Shown here piece after piece: positions 11,906-24,559 of a DNA stretch of 64,000 nt (position 1 is the stretch's first letter; every line of letters starts with the position of its first letter). The notes below the pieces were generated by a model. It worked only from the letters and a program-made list of their open reading frames with translations, ran no database searches and was not told the origin of the DNA. This stretch comes from Akebia trifoliata. Its lineage: Eukaryota; Streptophyta; Magnoliopsida; Ranunculales; Lardizabalaceae. The DNA is taken from assembly GCA_017979445.1 (NCBI GenBank), contig CM030711.1, positions 9,207,221 to 9,271,220 on the forward strand, given 5' to 3'. Position numbers and translations under genes: made by a program.

Positions 11906-13200
11906 GATTTGGAGTCGCCACCATTCTATTTTAGAAAATGGTGTGAATGATCATCCGTAATATATTTTTTAGAAAAAATTATCGTTTTGACATCGTAGTG
12001 ACTCTCGTATGGATAAAGTACCATATTACCTAAGATCTAGGTAAGTTGTTCGATTAAAGGGAGGGGAAGATGTTAGGCACCCCTTTCTCTCCATCAAATG
12101 ATGGTAACCTTTACAACGTGGTAATTTTTTTATAAAAAGAAATAAGAAAAGGTCGAATGATAAATGTTTTGTATTCATAAAGGCAAATGATTTATTATCG
12201 ACTCAAATAATAAGGATCATCTTATTGAAATAGATGATCCTCATCAAAATCTTGCCTTAGGAACATAATTTTTTAAAATTATTAGTTAATGGCTTATGGG
12301 CCCATTCTCATAAGTTGAGAAGGGCCCAATTATTGATTGCCTTAAAACGAGTTGAGTGAGGTGTGTGCAAAGGGTGTTTAAGGGTTTAAAATGGTTTTAT
12401 TATAAAGGTGGTTACAACTCCTACACTTTTGACTGAACTAAAATCCGATCTATCGAAAGTAGGGGAGGGTGAGCATTACGTCTTAGAAGGTTCCTAAAGA
12501 AAAATTAAAGAAATGAGGGGGGAGAGGGGGGAGAAGAGGGAGGAGCTATGCTTTTTCTAACTTACCTTGAGGTCTTGTCTTTTTCTTTCCTTTATTTTTT
12601 CTTATTCTTCATTTCTTTTTCTTCTTAAGTCCTTAGTAGTGTTATATATATGAGTTCTTTTTAGAAGAGAGGATGTAATGAGAGAAGAAGAGAATTGAGT
12701 AGAAAGGAGTTTATAATTTTAATCTTTTAGGATTTGATAGCATGAGTCTTTTTTAAGGGACAAAATGGGGTATTTATAGGTTTTTTGGGTTGCTTTTAGG
12801 ATTAGAAATGTCAAAGGTAAAATATTAGAAGATAATGACATGGGATGTAGGTATGAGAGGGGTGTTATTTGGAGATTGGTGAGGGGGTATTTGTGTAAGG
12901 TTATGGGAATGAGTCACTCTTGACCCAATTGGGTTGGATTCTTCAACCCATATAGGTTGAATGTTAGGGGAAGTTAAGGGGTGTGGTGTTTGGTTAAAAG
13001 AATGAGTTGTATAAGGGATTAGGTGGTTACGTTTTGGAAAAGTAGAGGAAGTGATGACAAATGTTTGAAAGGTGTGGGTTTATGTGTTAGGTGAGTTGAT
13101 TAAAGAAAAGGGGTGTGGGTTGCTTGTTTTTTGACGGAATGATAGGGGTAGGTGATAACATAGGTATGGGTTGATTTAGTTTTTGAGGGTGATAATGGGG
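11906..13200 (-). mobile_element. LTR fragment of a second Tat-like element, with primer-binding site
   Basis: On the minus strand the sequence around 11906-11920 reads TGGCGACTCCAAAT, the primer-site form also found at 56446. Next to it lies an LTR-like stretch resembling 54570-56444 near that junction. The far end (TGTAGACACC) is missing, so the LTR is truncated where copy B begins. Confidence 0.6.
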
Positions 13201-14212
13201 TTGGTTATATAAATTTCAAGTTTAGTGATATATTCAGTGAGTTGTATTAATAAAAATATTATAAAAGATAAAAATAAAAATAAATTGATAAAACTCTAAT
13301 AAGAGTTATGTGAATGAAAATCTCATTTTTATTAAATTAAGACCATGTGAAATATTATTATTTAGATAGATTTACTGGCAACCTATCTGTTATATTTTTA
13401 ATACAACAACTCCCTTGGGCCCACATGGCCACATTAAATTCGACACGATAACCTTTTAGATTTCATGTTAAAAGTCATATTAAATTAAATAAAATAGTAT
13501 TTTAAAACTTGATCCATGATTTTAGGATAGAGAATCCACGTTGAAAGATGAGAGAATATAATAGGTATTTGATTTAAAGAAATAGAGGTATTATAAATAT
13601 TTTTTTTAAAGGACATAGGCAACTTCAAGTTTTTTTTTTAGTGATAAACTTCATAAAGTAAGGATCCATTAGAAAAAACTTTGAACGGACAATCCGCATC
13701 AAAATTTCGATAGAACTCTCTTCATTGGAATACACGTAACGGCTCCAAAGAGATAACCCAAATATTGATGAAAAATTAAGGATGTGAAATAAATTCAAAA
13801 AGCCACATGTCATATTGCAAGGAGGGTCTACCAAAATTTTGAAGCAGACTGCCTTCTACAAAGTCGGACTCGGATCCATTAGAGTTGTGAAAACTTCAAA
13901 GGAGTTTTGTAATAAAAGTGCAATTATTAGCTAAATGTCTCTATTTTTTTATAGATATTTTATCAATACCTATCATATATTATATAGAGTAAGTAATTGG
14001 GAGTTCACTAACCATGTGTTTTCAAAACCTTGGATGTAGAGGACAAAATTCTACAAACTTTGGAAAAAAAAAACCTTAAGAAATGTAATTTTTCACCCTT
14101 AAATTTTTATTTTAAATTTGTGAGTTCATTGGTCGCGTGTTTTCAAAACCTTGGATCAAGCCCAAAAAATTATTTTTTAAAATTTTGTTTTCTGATATGA
14201 GTTTTCCATGAA
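13201..14212. repeat. Left part of copy B of the duplicated locus
   Basis: 13201-13841 matches 53100-53420 of copy D in inverted orientation; 13842-14212 matches copy A from 1480 in direct orientation. No gene; the 69-residue open frame at 13625-13834 is unsupported. Confidence 0.6.
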
Positions 14213-14220
14213 ATCCAGAG

Positions 14221-14843
14221 TAGGGGTGTCAATGGGTACCCATTTAATCGGATACCCTTTTTCTGGATCCTTTTTATTGGAATTGATTAAAGATGGGTCT
14301 ACAATGAAATTGAACCGATAGGAACCAAAACTGTTAGTTTCTATCCAATGGGTACCCAGAACCGATTTGTTTTGTCATTTCATTCCATACTATATATGAT
14401 TTAAGGTATTTTTTTTTTTATTTAAACAAGAAATGCATGTTATATAAAATTCTTCAATTTTTCATATAGATAATTGATTGAAACTTAAATGAGTTACTCT
14501 TCTAAAAGTTATTACTTTTAAAAAAGATAAATTTTTATCTTTGAAAAAAATAATTAATTTGTATCTTAAGCATAACAAATTATAACTAAATTAATAATTT
14601 TGTTGATGATATGTTAATTTTTTGAAAGGATTTTTTTTTTAAATATAATAATTTAAAATACTTTTTTTCTCATTTGATTATTGAAAATCGGAACTAATGG
14701 GTATCCGTGATTTTTTATGGTTTCGATTTCATTTATTTTGGAATCGGACCCGGAATCAACAAGAATCGAAATTGAACTAATATAATGGTTATGAATCTAA
14801 GTTCCTTAGGAAACGAACCAGAACTGACCCATTGACACCCTTA
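14221..14843. mobile_element. hAT-like MITE with 8-bp target duplication
   Basis: Ends TAGGGGTGTCAATGGGT (left) and, read on the minus strand, TAAGGGTGTCAATGGGT (right). The 8-bp duplication ATCCAGAG flanks it at 14213-14220 and 14844-14851. Related flanks at about 18520 and 26400 lack the element. No ORF; 623 bp. A remnant of the same insertion is in copy A (1835-3233) and a shorter one in copy C (about 22420-22545). Confidence 0.85.
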
Positions 14844-14851
14844 ATCCAGAG

Positions 14852-15489
14852 GACTGTATTGTTGGATTTCCAATTTCTTAATCCATTTGAGTTCAACTGT
14901 CTTAATAAGATTTGAAATCTTACTAATTCAATAAGAAAAGTGTTTCTCTATTATATATTATGCCCGCAAGATTTTTTTTAAGAGTCGGGATAATCTAATG
15001 CCCCCCTAAGATTTGAAATCTTACAAATTCAATAAGAAAAGTGTTTCTCTATTATATATTATGCAACCCCCCCCCACTTTTGTGAAACAGCTCTCATATC
15101 ACCCCAATTTCTTAAATTAATTTTCACCCTCCAAAAATGGACTCTAATATTTATGTAAGTGTTAATTACGGTTACAACACTATTAGAACTGAAGGCTCTC
15201 TCACTACAAAACAAAGTCATCATTTAAAGATAAAGAGCTAATTGCGTGAGTTAAGGGCAAGAAAACAAATATGAGAGGTCATGGAAAATGCAGAAATGAC
15301 AAAAAGTATTTACAGCGATTCTCACTAGTCTGACGTGGGATGTGCACATAACCATAGATGTGTTTCCTCGCGATATGAGTTGAGTAAAAACCACCTACGA
15401 TTATGTACGCATGTCCACGTTAGAATTGTGAGAATCACAGTATATTCTGTGTCATCACAGCACTACTCGGCTTTGTCTTATACCTTGTA
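14852..15489. repeat. Intergenic part of copy B
   Basis: Shares 15061-15260 with copy A (3720-3930), including a C-run and the words ACTGAAGGCTCTCTCACTAC. The 129-residue plus-strand open frame at 15335-15724 mainly runs antisense to the C2 pseudogene and is not counted as a gene. Confidence 0.5.
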
Positions 15490-16046
15490 TCGAATGAGTG
15501 ATACCCATACATTTCGTACGACTCCCGCCGAAGGACACCCACATCGTGTCGCCTTAACTTCACTCGTATCCCCTGCATCGCTAACATTAGCCCCAAATTT
15601 GAAAGAGAAATTCAATGTTCCCTTACGTTTTGCCAGAGGGTTTCCTGACCTGATAACTGACGAGTTGGGGAGATTTTCCATCTCCAAGATTTTCGAGAAG
15701 CTCTTTGACGTACGGGTACGTTAACCTCTCCAATTTCTTTATCTCCAAGGCATTGTTCCCATGACTTGTGAAAAAAGAAACAAAGATTTCGTTGGCATTT
15801 GAGTTGAAAGACAAGCCTAGATTGGTTCTGCATGACAACGGTTTTGTCGATGGAGAACTTCATAGGAAAATTCCAATTAGGGTTTGTTCCACCATCTTTG
15901 TCCACTGGGGTTTTTTGTTTGGTAGCAGGATCACCAGCAAGAGAGACAACAGCATAGACATCCATCTTAGAGAAGAGATTTACGTCTTTCAGATCTTTTG
16001 CAGATATTACAGTGACCTCTAAAGGTGTCTCCTGTACATATTCCAT
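15490..16046 (-). pseudogene. SRC2-like C2-domain pseudogene (copy B)
   Basis: The ATG at 16046 (minus) opens a C2 domain of the plant SRC2 type. Residues 11-42 hold the conserved VTVISAKDLKDVNLF and KMDVYAVVSLAGD blocks, followed by TPVDKDGGTNPNWNFPMKF. Family members are small C2 proteins linked to stress responses and membrane association. After GDKEIGEVNVPV the frame is lost: the expected KELLENLGDGKSP block is in a second frame and the GTLNFSFKFG block in a third, so at least two frameshifts have occurred. Relative to the family pattern there is also an insertion of about 12 residues before LGDKEIG. The open frame (144 residues) is shorter than usual full-length proteins. The upstream region is well conserved with copy C. 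Confidence 0.85.
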
Positions 16047-16260
16047 GATTCTTTAAGATCAAATATCGTAGGAGAGAGAGATATAGAGAGAGATGAGTAC
16101 TTGTTTGAATGAAAGAGAAGAGGAGCATGTGAAGGAGATTTATAATGGAGTTTTGGAGAAGAGAGGAGGAAGCCACTCATAAATTTTAGTTTGGCCCATG
16201 TTGTTGTGATTATTGGATATAACCCTTTTGTTTTCAAATTGATGACATAATCTTGACCTT
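16047..16260 (-). promoter_or_regulatory. Promoter and CT-rich leader of the SRC2-like copy B
   Basis: On the minus strand a TATA-like TTATAAATC lies at about 16137-16145, roughly 90 bp before the ATG, and a CT-rich leader (TCTCTCTC words at about 16071-16095) lies between. The same arrangement occurs at 25186-25400 in copy C and, split by a transposon, at 51840-52714 in copy D. Three-fold conservation supports a real ancestral promoter. Confidence 0.6.
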
Positions 16261-18690
16261 TTTCTACCTTGAAAATCTAAAACAAAATGACCTAAACAAC
16301 CTTATCCTTTTCAACTTATATATTGCTAAGATTACAATAGTAAAATCACACTGGATCTAACGCAATGTTTGATAACATTTTTTTAGATAAAGTATACTCT
16401 CGAAAACTAAAAGATAATGGATCCGCTTGTTCGAGTGGATAGACTCATGAAATGAGACTGTTATATCTAATGAATGGGTGAACGACATAAAGTGTCGTGC
16501 ATAGCCAATAAATGCTTTTCCTAAAAGTAAAATCTCCTATGCATTTTATATATATGATTGTTGATTGAGTTCATGTAATTATTTCATAAAAGTATACCTA
16601 AAAGTGAACTTCACGAAAAAGAAGCTCTCATATCAACACATCAGTATCTTTTTAACTCTGTTATGATCAAGCCAACAGCAGTATAGTTATAGACCACAAG
16701 ATTATAAAAAATTAATCATTTAAGGAAAAATTAAGCAAAATACACTATCTTCAGTAATTTTTTATATAATAAATATACAGTTAACTTCATTGTTGGACTG
16801 GATTTGCAAATGGAGCCATGCGATTAGGAATTTACACAAAATCTCCAAAGAAGAAGGTTAGAGAAAAAGAATTGAGTACGTAAAAGACTCCAAAACTTTT
16901 TTTACATGAGGTCAAAGGTGAGGTTTAATATATTAAGATAATTTATCGTATAAGTTCAAAATAACCTTAAAGATTGGTTATTCTTGGAAGAAAATTCATT
17001 GTATTTTGGCTATAATGGATAAAAATTAGGGGCACTAAGGATATTTTCATTAGTATTTCTCTATTGGTCGACTGGGGTCCAGGGTAGTACCTCATAAGTT
17101 TGAAAACATAGTGTCTATCAAATATTCAGCAAAATGTCGGGGGCATGTATAAAACTCTCTTTCAATCTTTTGCAAGGTGAGAATTAAGTTAGCAAGGATC
17201 GCGAATAATAAAGTGGCCCACCTCTACCTCTTGGTTGTGTTATACAACAAAAAGCATCTTACTCATAATTAGGGGTGCAACTTGGTCCAGTTCAAACCGA
17301 GAACCGAACCAAACCGATAGCTTTGGGTTGATTTGGTTCGATTTGGAACAAGTTGCGGTTCGGTTCCGGATTACGAAAATGAAGAACCGATCAATTTGGT
17401 TCGATTCTCGGATCAAGCTTTTATAGAACCAAACTAAATCGAGAACCGAACCCCTATGCAATAAATAAATATATGTGTATATAATAATTATGAAGAATTA
17501 TTTTAAGAGTTAGTTCATAGATTAATGATCTTTTATGGATAAACTAATTACATTTTATAGATAGATTTGTGATTTATTATATGAAATTTTGTTTATTTTT
17601 TCATTAAAAAATATTACTTATAATTTATAAAATATTTGCAATCCATGGAACCGAACCGAACCAAACCGACTTTAATTCGGTTTGGGTTGGTTTGGTTCCA
17701 ATGGAATTTGGTTCGGTTCTAGTTTTTATTTAGTAGAACCGACCTGTGTCAGTTCGATTCCAATTTGACCTCAAACCGAACCGAACCGAACCAAGTTGCA
17801 CCCCTACTCATAATTACTATTTGTTAACCAACGAATTGGATTAAACTTTTATTCTTTTATTTTTATTTTTTTGAAATTGCAGGGAAATTTTCCAATTTTA
17901 AACACACATGAGGAGGCAAACTCTTAGGCAGTTTTCTTTAGTGAAATCTTTAGTCAATTACTATAGTGTGCAAGTGCACCAATGGGACAAGTAGATGATA
18001 AAAGCTTCATTTTAAACATTTAAGGAACATTTATGGAGATTGCCCTATATTATATAATTAATTTAGGGTTTTGTTAACATGTGTAGTATGGGCGCACGAT
18101 AAGATGCATTAAATATACACCTTCAAAATTAGTTTTCCTAACTACAATGACCTAAAAAAAAAAAAAATTCATACTAAAAATACCCTCAAATGCTTATCTC
18201 CAAAGTGTATTTAATGCTAATACGGGCATATGTTAATAGAGCCAATGAATCTGACTAGCCTTTCTAACTTAGTAAGATTTCAACTCTTACTAAGGGTTGT
18301 TTAGTTCAACTTGTGGTATCCAAAAATATGATCCGATGGATTTCATTCTATCAACTTTGAAAAAAAAATTCAGTAAAATATTATTTTTCACCAATGAAAT
18401 TTAATTTTAAATTTGGGAATTCCGTGAACGGACGGCTGTCTTCCATTCTAAAAACCTTGGATCAAACCCAAAAAATTCTTTTTCGAAATTTCTTTAATCT
18501 AAGATTTTTTCATAAAATTTAGAGGGTTGTGGTGTTGTCTTGCCCAATGTGGTAATCCATTTGATCTCATGCTAAGCTAAAATCTTACTAAGTTAATAAG
18601 TAAAGTGTTTTTCTTAATCTAATATATTCTTCATGACAATATATGATAGTGTCCCACACTCAAGATTAGTGGAAGGAAGATGGAAATGGT
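16261..18690. repeat. Right part of copy B, inverted counterpart of 49740-51840
   Basis: Collinear in reverse complement with copy D apart from the MITE at 17270-17806, and collinear with copy C to about 16950. After about 18690 the similarity to D stops. No gene seen. Confidence 0.65.
17270..17806. mobile_element. hAT-like MITE with 8-bp target duplication and visible empty site
   Basis: Perfect 17-bp ends TAGGGGTGCAACTTGGT, inverted at the right. CTCATAAT is duplicated at 17262-17269 and 17807-17814. In copy D the same place (near 50763-50772, read in reverse) has one CTCATAAT and no element. The interior contains GAACCGAACC-type words near both ends and AT-rich filler; the two opposed open frames there are chance. 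Non-autonomous. Confidence 0.88.
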
Positions 18691-18998
18691 GATTGTGATC
18701 ATGTCCGATTTTTTATTTTATTTTCATGAATGGCGAATAGGAAATGATATACTCTTAATTTTGAACATTTAGATGTATTTTTTTATTCGATGATTTATTA
18801 AAAAAAATGATGAACAAAATTGAGATTCTAAATTCTTTTTATGATTACATCATAACGTTTGATTCGCAAGTTGCAACTATGATATATATACTCGATATTT
18901 CGAGGAGATTTTCTCAATATTGATGTTAAAAAAGGGGAAGAATCTTTTTAAATTGAATATGTCAACTTACATATCTAATCATAAATAATAATTCTATT
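18691..18998. other. Unassigned AT-rich sequence
   Basis: No gene, repeat pair or element end recognised. Confidence 0.4.
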
Positions 18999-19274
18999 TT
19001 ATAGGCTACATCAGATTCCATAATTCCTAATAGGCGAGGAGGTAAAGAACCAGTATTAGAACCATTACCATCATTGAATAATGGTAGGATATGCTTATTG
19101 ATGAACTTTAGAAGGAATGTGATCTATGCTAAAGGAGCACTAGTAGACCCTGAGAAGCCATACATGGAGTATTATTCAATTTGTATCTATGAGATCATTG
19201 ACTCTTCGATGGAGCAAATGGATAGAACTAGACACCCCAAGGAACTTTACTTGATATTCTTTATGGTGAGGTGA
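18999..19274 (+). pseudogene. Unrecognised ORF fragment, possibly CACTA-derived
   Basis: A frame open from before 19009 to the stop after 19272 reads through GKEPVLEPLP and ends in FFMVR. It has no ATG near its start. The bases after it (GATGGCCTAGGAG) and its position upstream of a CACTA-like right end at 19873 suggest the degraded 3' coding part of such a transposon. I do not recognise a defined domain, so this is a guess from context. Confidence 0.3.
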
Positions 19275-19559
19275 TTAGATGGCCTAGGAGCCACTATCGT
19301 GTTTTTTGAAAGACTTGTGTTTTGTTAACATTTCTATAACACCTTTTCACATATATAACTTTGGCTTATATTACTTAGATAAATAACTTTTGTTTGTAAC
19401 ATGTTAAATCATTTTTTTTAAAATCTTATTATTCTTTGATACTATGAATTGAATGCTAATTGGTATAGATGGGATGTGAATGTGGATGTGGATGTAAGTG
19501 GATGGGATGGGATGGTAGATGTGGATGTCAGTGGATGGGAAATGGATATGAATATGTGA

Positions 19560-19873
19560 TTTTTTTCGCAGGTTTAGGTTGAAGACAAAAGTATTTGGGC
19601 ACAATAAAAAGTGTTCAGATTGGGCTTTAAAATAATTTGACGGTCTCAAGCCATTAAAAATATGATAAAAATCCCAGATTCGATAGCCTCTAGCCATTGA
19701 AATTATGGTAAAATCCTAGTTTCGATGGTCTCAAGCCGCCGAATTGATGAAATTCTATGGTTTTTAACCGTAATTTTTTTTTCAACAACGCCCAATTCGA
19801 TGATTGAGGCTGATGAATGGTTACATAATTAGACGATTTTGGGCTGTTGATTTTTGGGTAATTTCACGTAGTG
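19560..19873. mobile_element. CACTA-like element, right end
   Basis: Ends ATTTCACGTAGTG and from about 19725 aligns with the last 150 bp of the defined CACTA-like element at 51917-52656, including the repeated GACGGTCTCAAGCC-type words. The left end is not identified; it may lie beyond the ORF fragment at 18999. Confidence 0.6.
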
Positions 19874-19932
19874 GTGGTGATGACAAGTGTCCCTCTTGAT
19901 GATCAAGGATTACATAGACCTTGATTGGTGTT

Positions 19933-20135
19933 TTTTTTTTATAAGAAAGGTATCTGGGCCAACTTACGTGCACCAACTATTCCTTCCTCCCTGAACAAGG
20001 CTTGCGAAACAAGATTTTAATCCTGCAGTCCGTGGCCATTGATATTAGTAATCGGCGGGAATTGAACTTGAGACCACAGGGGGAGCACACCCCTTGACCC
20101 CGAAGTGCTACCACTCGGCCACCCATCTGGGGGTT
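19933..20135 (-). mobile_element. tRNA-derived SINE with perfect target duplication
   Basis: On the minus strand it starts with a tRNA-like head: box A TGGCCGAGTGG (20111-20121) and box B AGTTCAATTCC (20058-20068). It ends in an A-run (T-run at 19931-19940 on the plus strand). The 13-bp duplication CTTGATTGGTGTT flanks it at 19920-19932 and 20136-20148. These are the marks of a pol III-transcribed SINE copied by LINE machinery in trans. About 203 bp, no ORF. Confidence 0.88.
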
Positions 20136-20148
20136 CTTGATTGGTGTT

Positions 20149-20621
20149 AATTATGGGTATGAATATGGATAAGGGTATGGACTTTAGGTGTGGGCTTGAT
20201 TGAGTTGGACTTTTGACTTGATGAGTGTTTGAGTCTTAAGATTGGCTTAAGTCTAGGGTTGGGGTAGGAGTTGGGTAGCATGGGATTAGAGTTAGGTTAG
20301 GTTAAGGCATTGGTTAGGGTTAGGCTTGTTTTAGGGTGACGCTAAAATGGTTTTTAAGACGACTGAACATTGGTGGGCCTTAGGTAGGCTTAAGACGTTA
20401 CCAAATTTGGAATTAGAGCAGTGAGAGATAGAGAAGATGAAGGGCTTGTGAGGCCTTATCGTGGATTCATGAGACACTTAGGGATTTTAAGACTTCTTGA
20501 TTTGATCGAAAAGTCAAATTTTGACGATTTGACTTTTTAAAACCGTTGACAAATTCGTTAGAAAAAATGATTTTTTTAAATCTTTTTCGACTGGGGGCCC
20601 GTTCAAATTTGGGTGTTTACA
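20149..20621 (-). mobile_element. LTR fragment (minus strand)
   Basis: On the minus strand it begins TGTAAACACCC at 20621 and continues with G/C-rich then AT-rich LTR-like sequence. The other end is not defined; the left part is T/G-rich with AGGTTAGG-type words. Confidence 0.4.
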
Positions 20622-22380
20622 ATGACGATCTCCTTGGCTTATGTGACAAGTTTCCTTTCTTGATCCTTGGCTTTTTTCTTTGGCTGTGGCTTGATTCACT
20701 TCTAGCCCTCGTTAGTGTTGTCCGTGTTAACATCCTTTGATAGTTGACTTGATCTTCTTCTTTTGTTGGTACTTGCTTGATCGTCCTCTTCTTTCAAAAG
20801 ATTTGTCTTTGATTTACGGTCTTCTGTTTCTTTAAGATAATGGTTTGACTCTCTTCTACTCTTTTATGGCTTCTAGGACTATAGAAGGTAAGAAGGACGA
20901 GGCCTAGTGCCCTAAGTAGCTCTGTACTTGAACAACTATAGTTGAATAATAATAAGATATGAATAAGAGAATTTATCAAAGACTTAGGTCTGGAGATCAT
21001 GAGAATGAGATATTTCTACTATATCAACATCATGAAGCTTGAAATTTCTCCCTTAAGAATATTGGAAGGACCATGGAATTCTAAAAGTTTGTAGAAAAAT
21101 ATAAAACATTTTATAAAGTCTTAAAACTTCTGAAAGTTAAAATGAGATTCTATACCCTCTTTGGATTGACACTGGAGAGAGCTTCCTATGTTGTTTGCTT
21201 TTGCTCTAGTAGGAAGCCAAGTCTCTATAATCAACCTAAAAATTACTTAACCTTTTCTAATACTATTATTGTAAATATTCAAATTTCATCATAACTTATT
21301 GAAATTGATAAATAAATGTTATAGTATTCTTCAAACCTTTTTAGAAGATTGTTGTCTCCACAACTTAATCAAACAAATAAATGTTGAATTGCATGATGAG
21401 CTAATAATATTTAATTTCTTATATTCAAGAGAAAATTGTTATTGAAATATTTCAAAATATTATCATACAAATTGATACATTCTAATGAATATTTTGGTGT
21501 CAATGTTTCATATCGTTCTAGGCCGATATTGTTAAGTAATACTATATTTTGGAGTACCATGCTCCCATCCTCTTTAACCCTTTTGTTCATTGAGATCACT
21601 TATCCTTGGTTTAAAAGTCCTAATATATTTTTATGCAGAAATCTCAATGAAACAATCCTGACTCTACATTACCATCTCATGGTCATCTTGTGAGAAGAAT
21701 TATGAAGATCTAAAAACCATGATCTTCACCTCACACAATAAAAAGTCAAATTCCAAGCTTCCAAACAAAAGGCTTTTCTACCACCACTCATACATACACA
21801 CATGTATATTATCTTTCTTTTGTAATATGCATTCATTTCAAAATGTAAGTTCTTTATGGAATATGCATTCATTTCAAAATGTAAGTTCTTTTTCTTTTTG
21901 ACTTTTCTACCACCACTCATACATACAGACAGTTCTTTTAACTTCTTATTCTTTTCCTACACTTTACTTTTTACCATCTTAGCATGACTTTTTTATTAAG
22001 TTCTTTTTCTTTTTTACTTTTATATTCTTTGTTACTGCTACCTAGTATGGGATATAATTAGAATACTTAGAAATGAAATCAAATACAGCGTAATAATATA
22101 TACAAATAAAATCTTTGAGTGGAGTATATTTATAAATAATTTTTGTATTAAGTATTATGAAAATGAAAATATTTGAAATAATTAATCTTTAATTGTTTTT
22201 TTTATAATATATATATATATATATATATGGACAACATTTGGTAGACAAAATTTTGTCTTATATGACTAAAAAGTTTCTAAATGAGCTGATTTTTTTTTTT
22301 TTTTGTGAGGATGATCTCTACGGTGAGATCTTCACAAAAATTCAGCCCATTCTGAAACTTCTAATCCCATGAAAAGTAGT
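20622..22380. other. Unassigned sequence with short repeats
   Basis: No gene recognised. A direct repeat of the word GCATTCATTTCAAAATGTAAG occurs near 21828 and 21864, and ACTTTTCTACCACCACTCATAC-like words occur near 21777 and 21901. A TA microsatellite lies at about 22208-22228. Confidence 0.4.
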
Positions 22381-23189
22381 TACAAACTAATGGTCAAAAA
22401 TTGCCGATCCACGATTCTTGAGAATCGGAACCGATGGGTACTCGTGATTTTTTATGGTTCCGAATCCATTTATTTGGAACGGGACCCGAAACCGATAAGA
22501 ATCGGAACCAAACTACTACAACCGTTATGAGTCTAAGTTCCTTAGGACTATATTATTGGCTTCCCAATTTGTTAATCCATTTGAGTTCAACAACCTTACT
22601 AAGATTTGAAATCTTACTAACTTAAAAAGAAAAGTGTTTTTCTATTATATATTATGCATGAAAGATTTTTTTTTTTTAGGAGTCGTGATAATCTGATGCC
22701 CTCCCCCTCTCTCTCTTTGACATACGCCCCATCATAGAATAGTAGATCATTTTCCTAGGGATACAAAAGAATTTTTTACGTTTCTCGAGGCAAATGATCT
22801 ATAGTTCTATGATGAGGGCATATGTTAAAAGGGTGAGTCAGAAAATCATTATTCTTTTTTCAATGATTGACTTACCAAAATTACTTTTTGCCTTCTAAGA
22901 GGGTAAAGGGTTATCACGACTCAACTTTAACAACACATTGAATTGGCACTTGATAAATATTAAAATATCAATCAAAGGCTCTTAAATGAGAAGTATGGAA
23001 TTTTATGATTCCACCACATTACAAAAGTAGACATTAAAAGTAAATGTGATTGATAATTTAAAATTAAAGAGTTTGAAACAATGATCTGTTAGTCCATAGA
23101 GTAGGGCTTTATTTTTAAAAAATAAAAAGGAGAGAGAGCTGCTATTGGCACCCCCACTTTTTCCTCATATCAGGTGGTGGGTACGACCA
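22381..23189. repeat. Left part of copy C of the duplicated locus
   Basis: 22421-22545 is a shortened remnant of the MITE seen whole at 14221-14843. 22560-23150 follows copy A (about 3245-3720), including the run ATTCCACCACATTACAAAAG. Confidence 0.55.
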
Positions 23190-23680
23190 AGGAGAAGGGT
23201 CCGCCATACCATTGGCATTTTTCCCAAATGTATAAGAGAAATTCAAGGTTCCTTTAGCCTTGTTGGAGGACTGATGAATTGGGAATATTTTCCATCTCAA
23301 AGATTGTCGAGAAGCTCTTTGACGGGTACTTTAACCTCTCCAAATTTATTTATCTGAATGGCTTCGATCACATACCTTTTCAAAGAAAAAAAAGAAAAAA
23401 AAAGAGAGGTTTAATTTTATTGGCATCTAAGTTTAAAGACAAGATTTGATCGGTTCTCCATCTTTTTATTGGCTAATATTCCATCCACGAACAACTTCAT
23501 GGGGAAATTCTAGTTAGAGTTATTTCCACCATCTTTGTCCTAGGTCACCAGTGAGAAACACGACAACGTAGACGTCCATCTTTGAGAAGAGATTCACATC
23601 TGTGAGATTTTTTGTAGAGATTAGAGTGATCTCTAAGGGTCTGCACTCTATGATTACTGGCAGGAAAAGTTGAAAAGTTT
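23190..23680 (-). pseudogene. SRC2-like C2-domain pseudogene (copy C, first gene)
   Basis: Read on the minus strand from about 23650, it keeps a C2 N-terminus (NLTDVNLFSKMDVYVVV) and, further on, traces of the EIGEV and KELL region, but the middle is deleted and stops are frequent. It is the counterpart of the plus-strand copy at 5037-5272. The CT-rich leader is at about 23690-23710. No product is possible. Confidence 0.7.
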
Positions 23681-24559
23681 TAGGAGATTGAGAGAGAGGG
23701 AGAGAGTATCATATATTCATTCTCATTCCATAATATTATCCATCCTTGCTCACACTAAAAATTTAACATCCACAAATCCACACATTTATATTTAACCATC
23801 CACATTACACATACATCAAACCACATTGGTATGATTTAATGGCTATAGAGCACGCTAACAACAATATCCAATACTAAACTTCACATAGTTTATTTTGTAG
23901 AAAAGGTTTGCCAAGACGGTAATGTACCTAAAAATATCAAATCTTCCACTCTGGTGCCTACCCAAAAGTCAACAAAGCCCACACCAGCTTCAAGCTTTAA
24001 GCTGTAACCTCACCGATATCTGGAAAAATAAAATAAAAGGGTGAGCTACAAAAGCACATAAATAACACATCGTTTACAATAGAATTTTACATAAAACAAA
24101 TTCCCATACAAATAAAACTCATTATTCAACATCATGAATGCGTTTAAATATCATGGAAATGCATTTTTCAAATCATGAATTCGCATATGGAACATCCAAC
24201 GAAGATACAATTCTAGTAATACAGTTCATAACCATTAATTTTCAAAGCAACATATCTAGAACATCAATTTCATAAGAATATATATATACTAAACTACGCA
24301 GCATTAGAGCATCAAATCCATAAAAATTTCATCCACATTCAAGGAAAATCAAATCTCGAGGAATTCCAACCAATCTCTAGACACTTTAAGATGATCCAGG
24401 ATTTTGCATCCACATAAACTGTATATTGGAACTTATAAAGTGTGTCATCTTGTTTAAATTAAAAGTTTGAAAATTGTAAAGAAAATGATTTTAATTTTTG
24501 AAAAAAATAATTAACTCATTTCTTTAGTAAAATAAATTGTACTTAAGTTTGATATATAT
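23681..24559. repeat. Promoter-side DNA of the first copy-C gene
   Basis: 23700-24440 is the reverse complement of about 4400-4990 in copy A. Nothing coding seen. Confidence 0.5.

Noticed and set aside
15335..15724. 129-residue plus-strand ORF
   Set aside because: Largely antisense to the C2 pseudogene; no homology pattern of its own.
20111..20121. Possible tRNA gene
   Set aside because: Box A and box B are those of a SINE: an A-tail and target duplications flank it and no cloverleaf is complete.
20270..20345. Telomere-like TTAGGG words
   Set aside because: Only scattered AGGTTAGG words in T/G-rich LTR sequence; no run of the plant telomere unit TTTAGGG.
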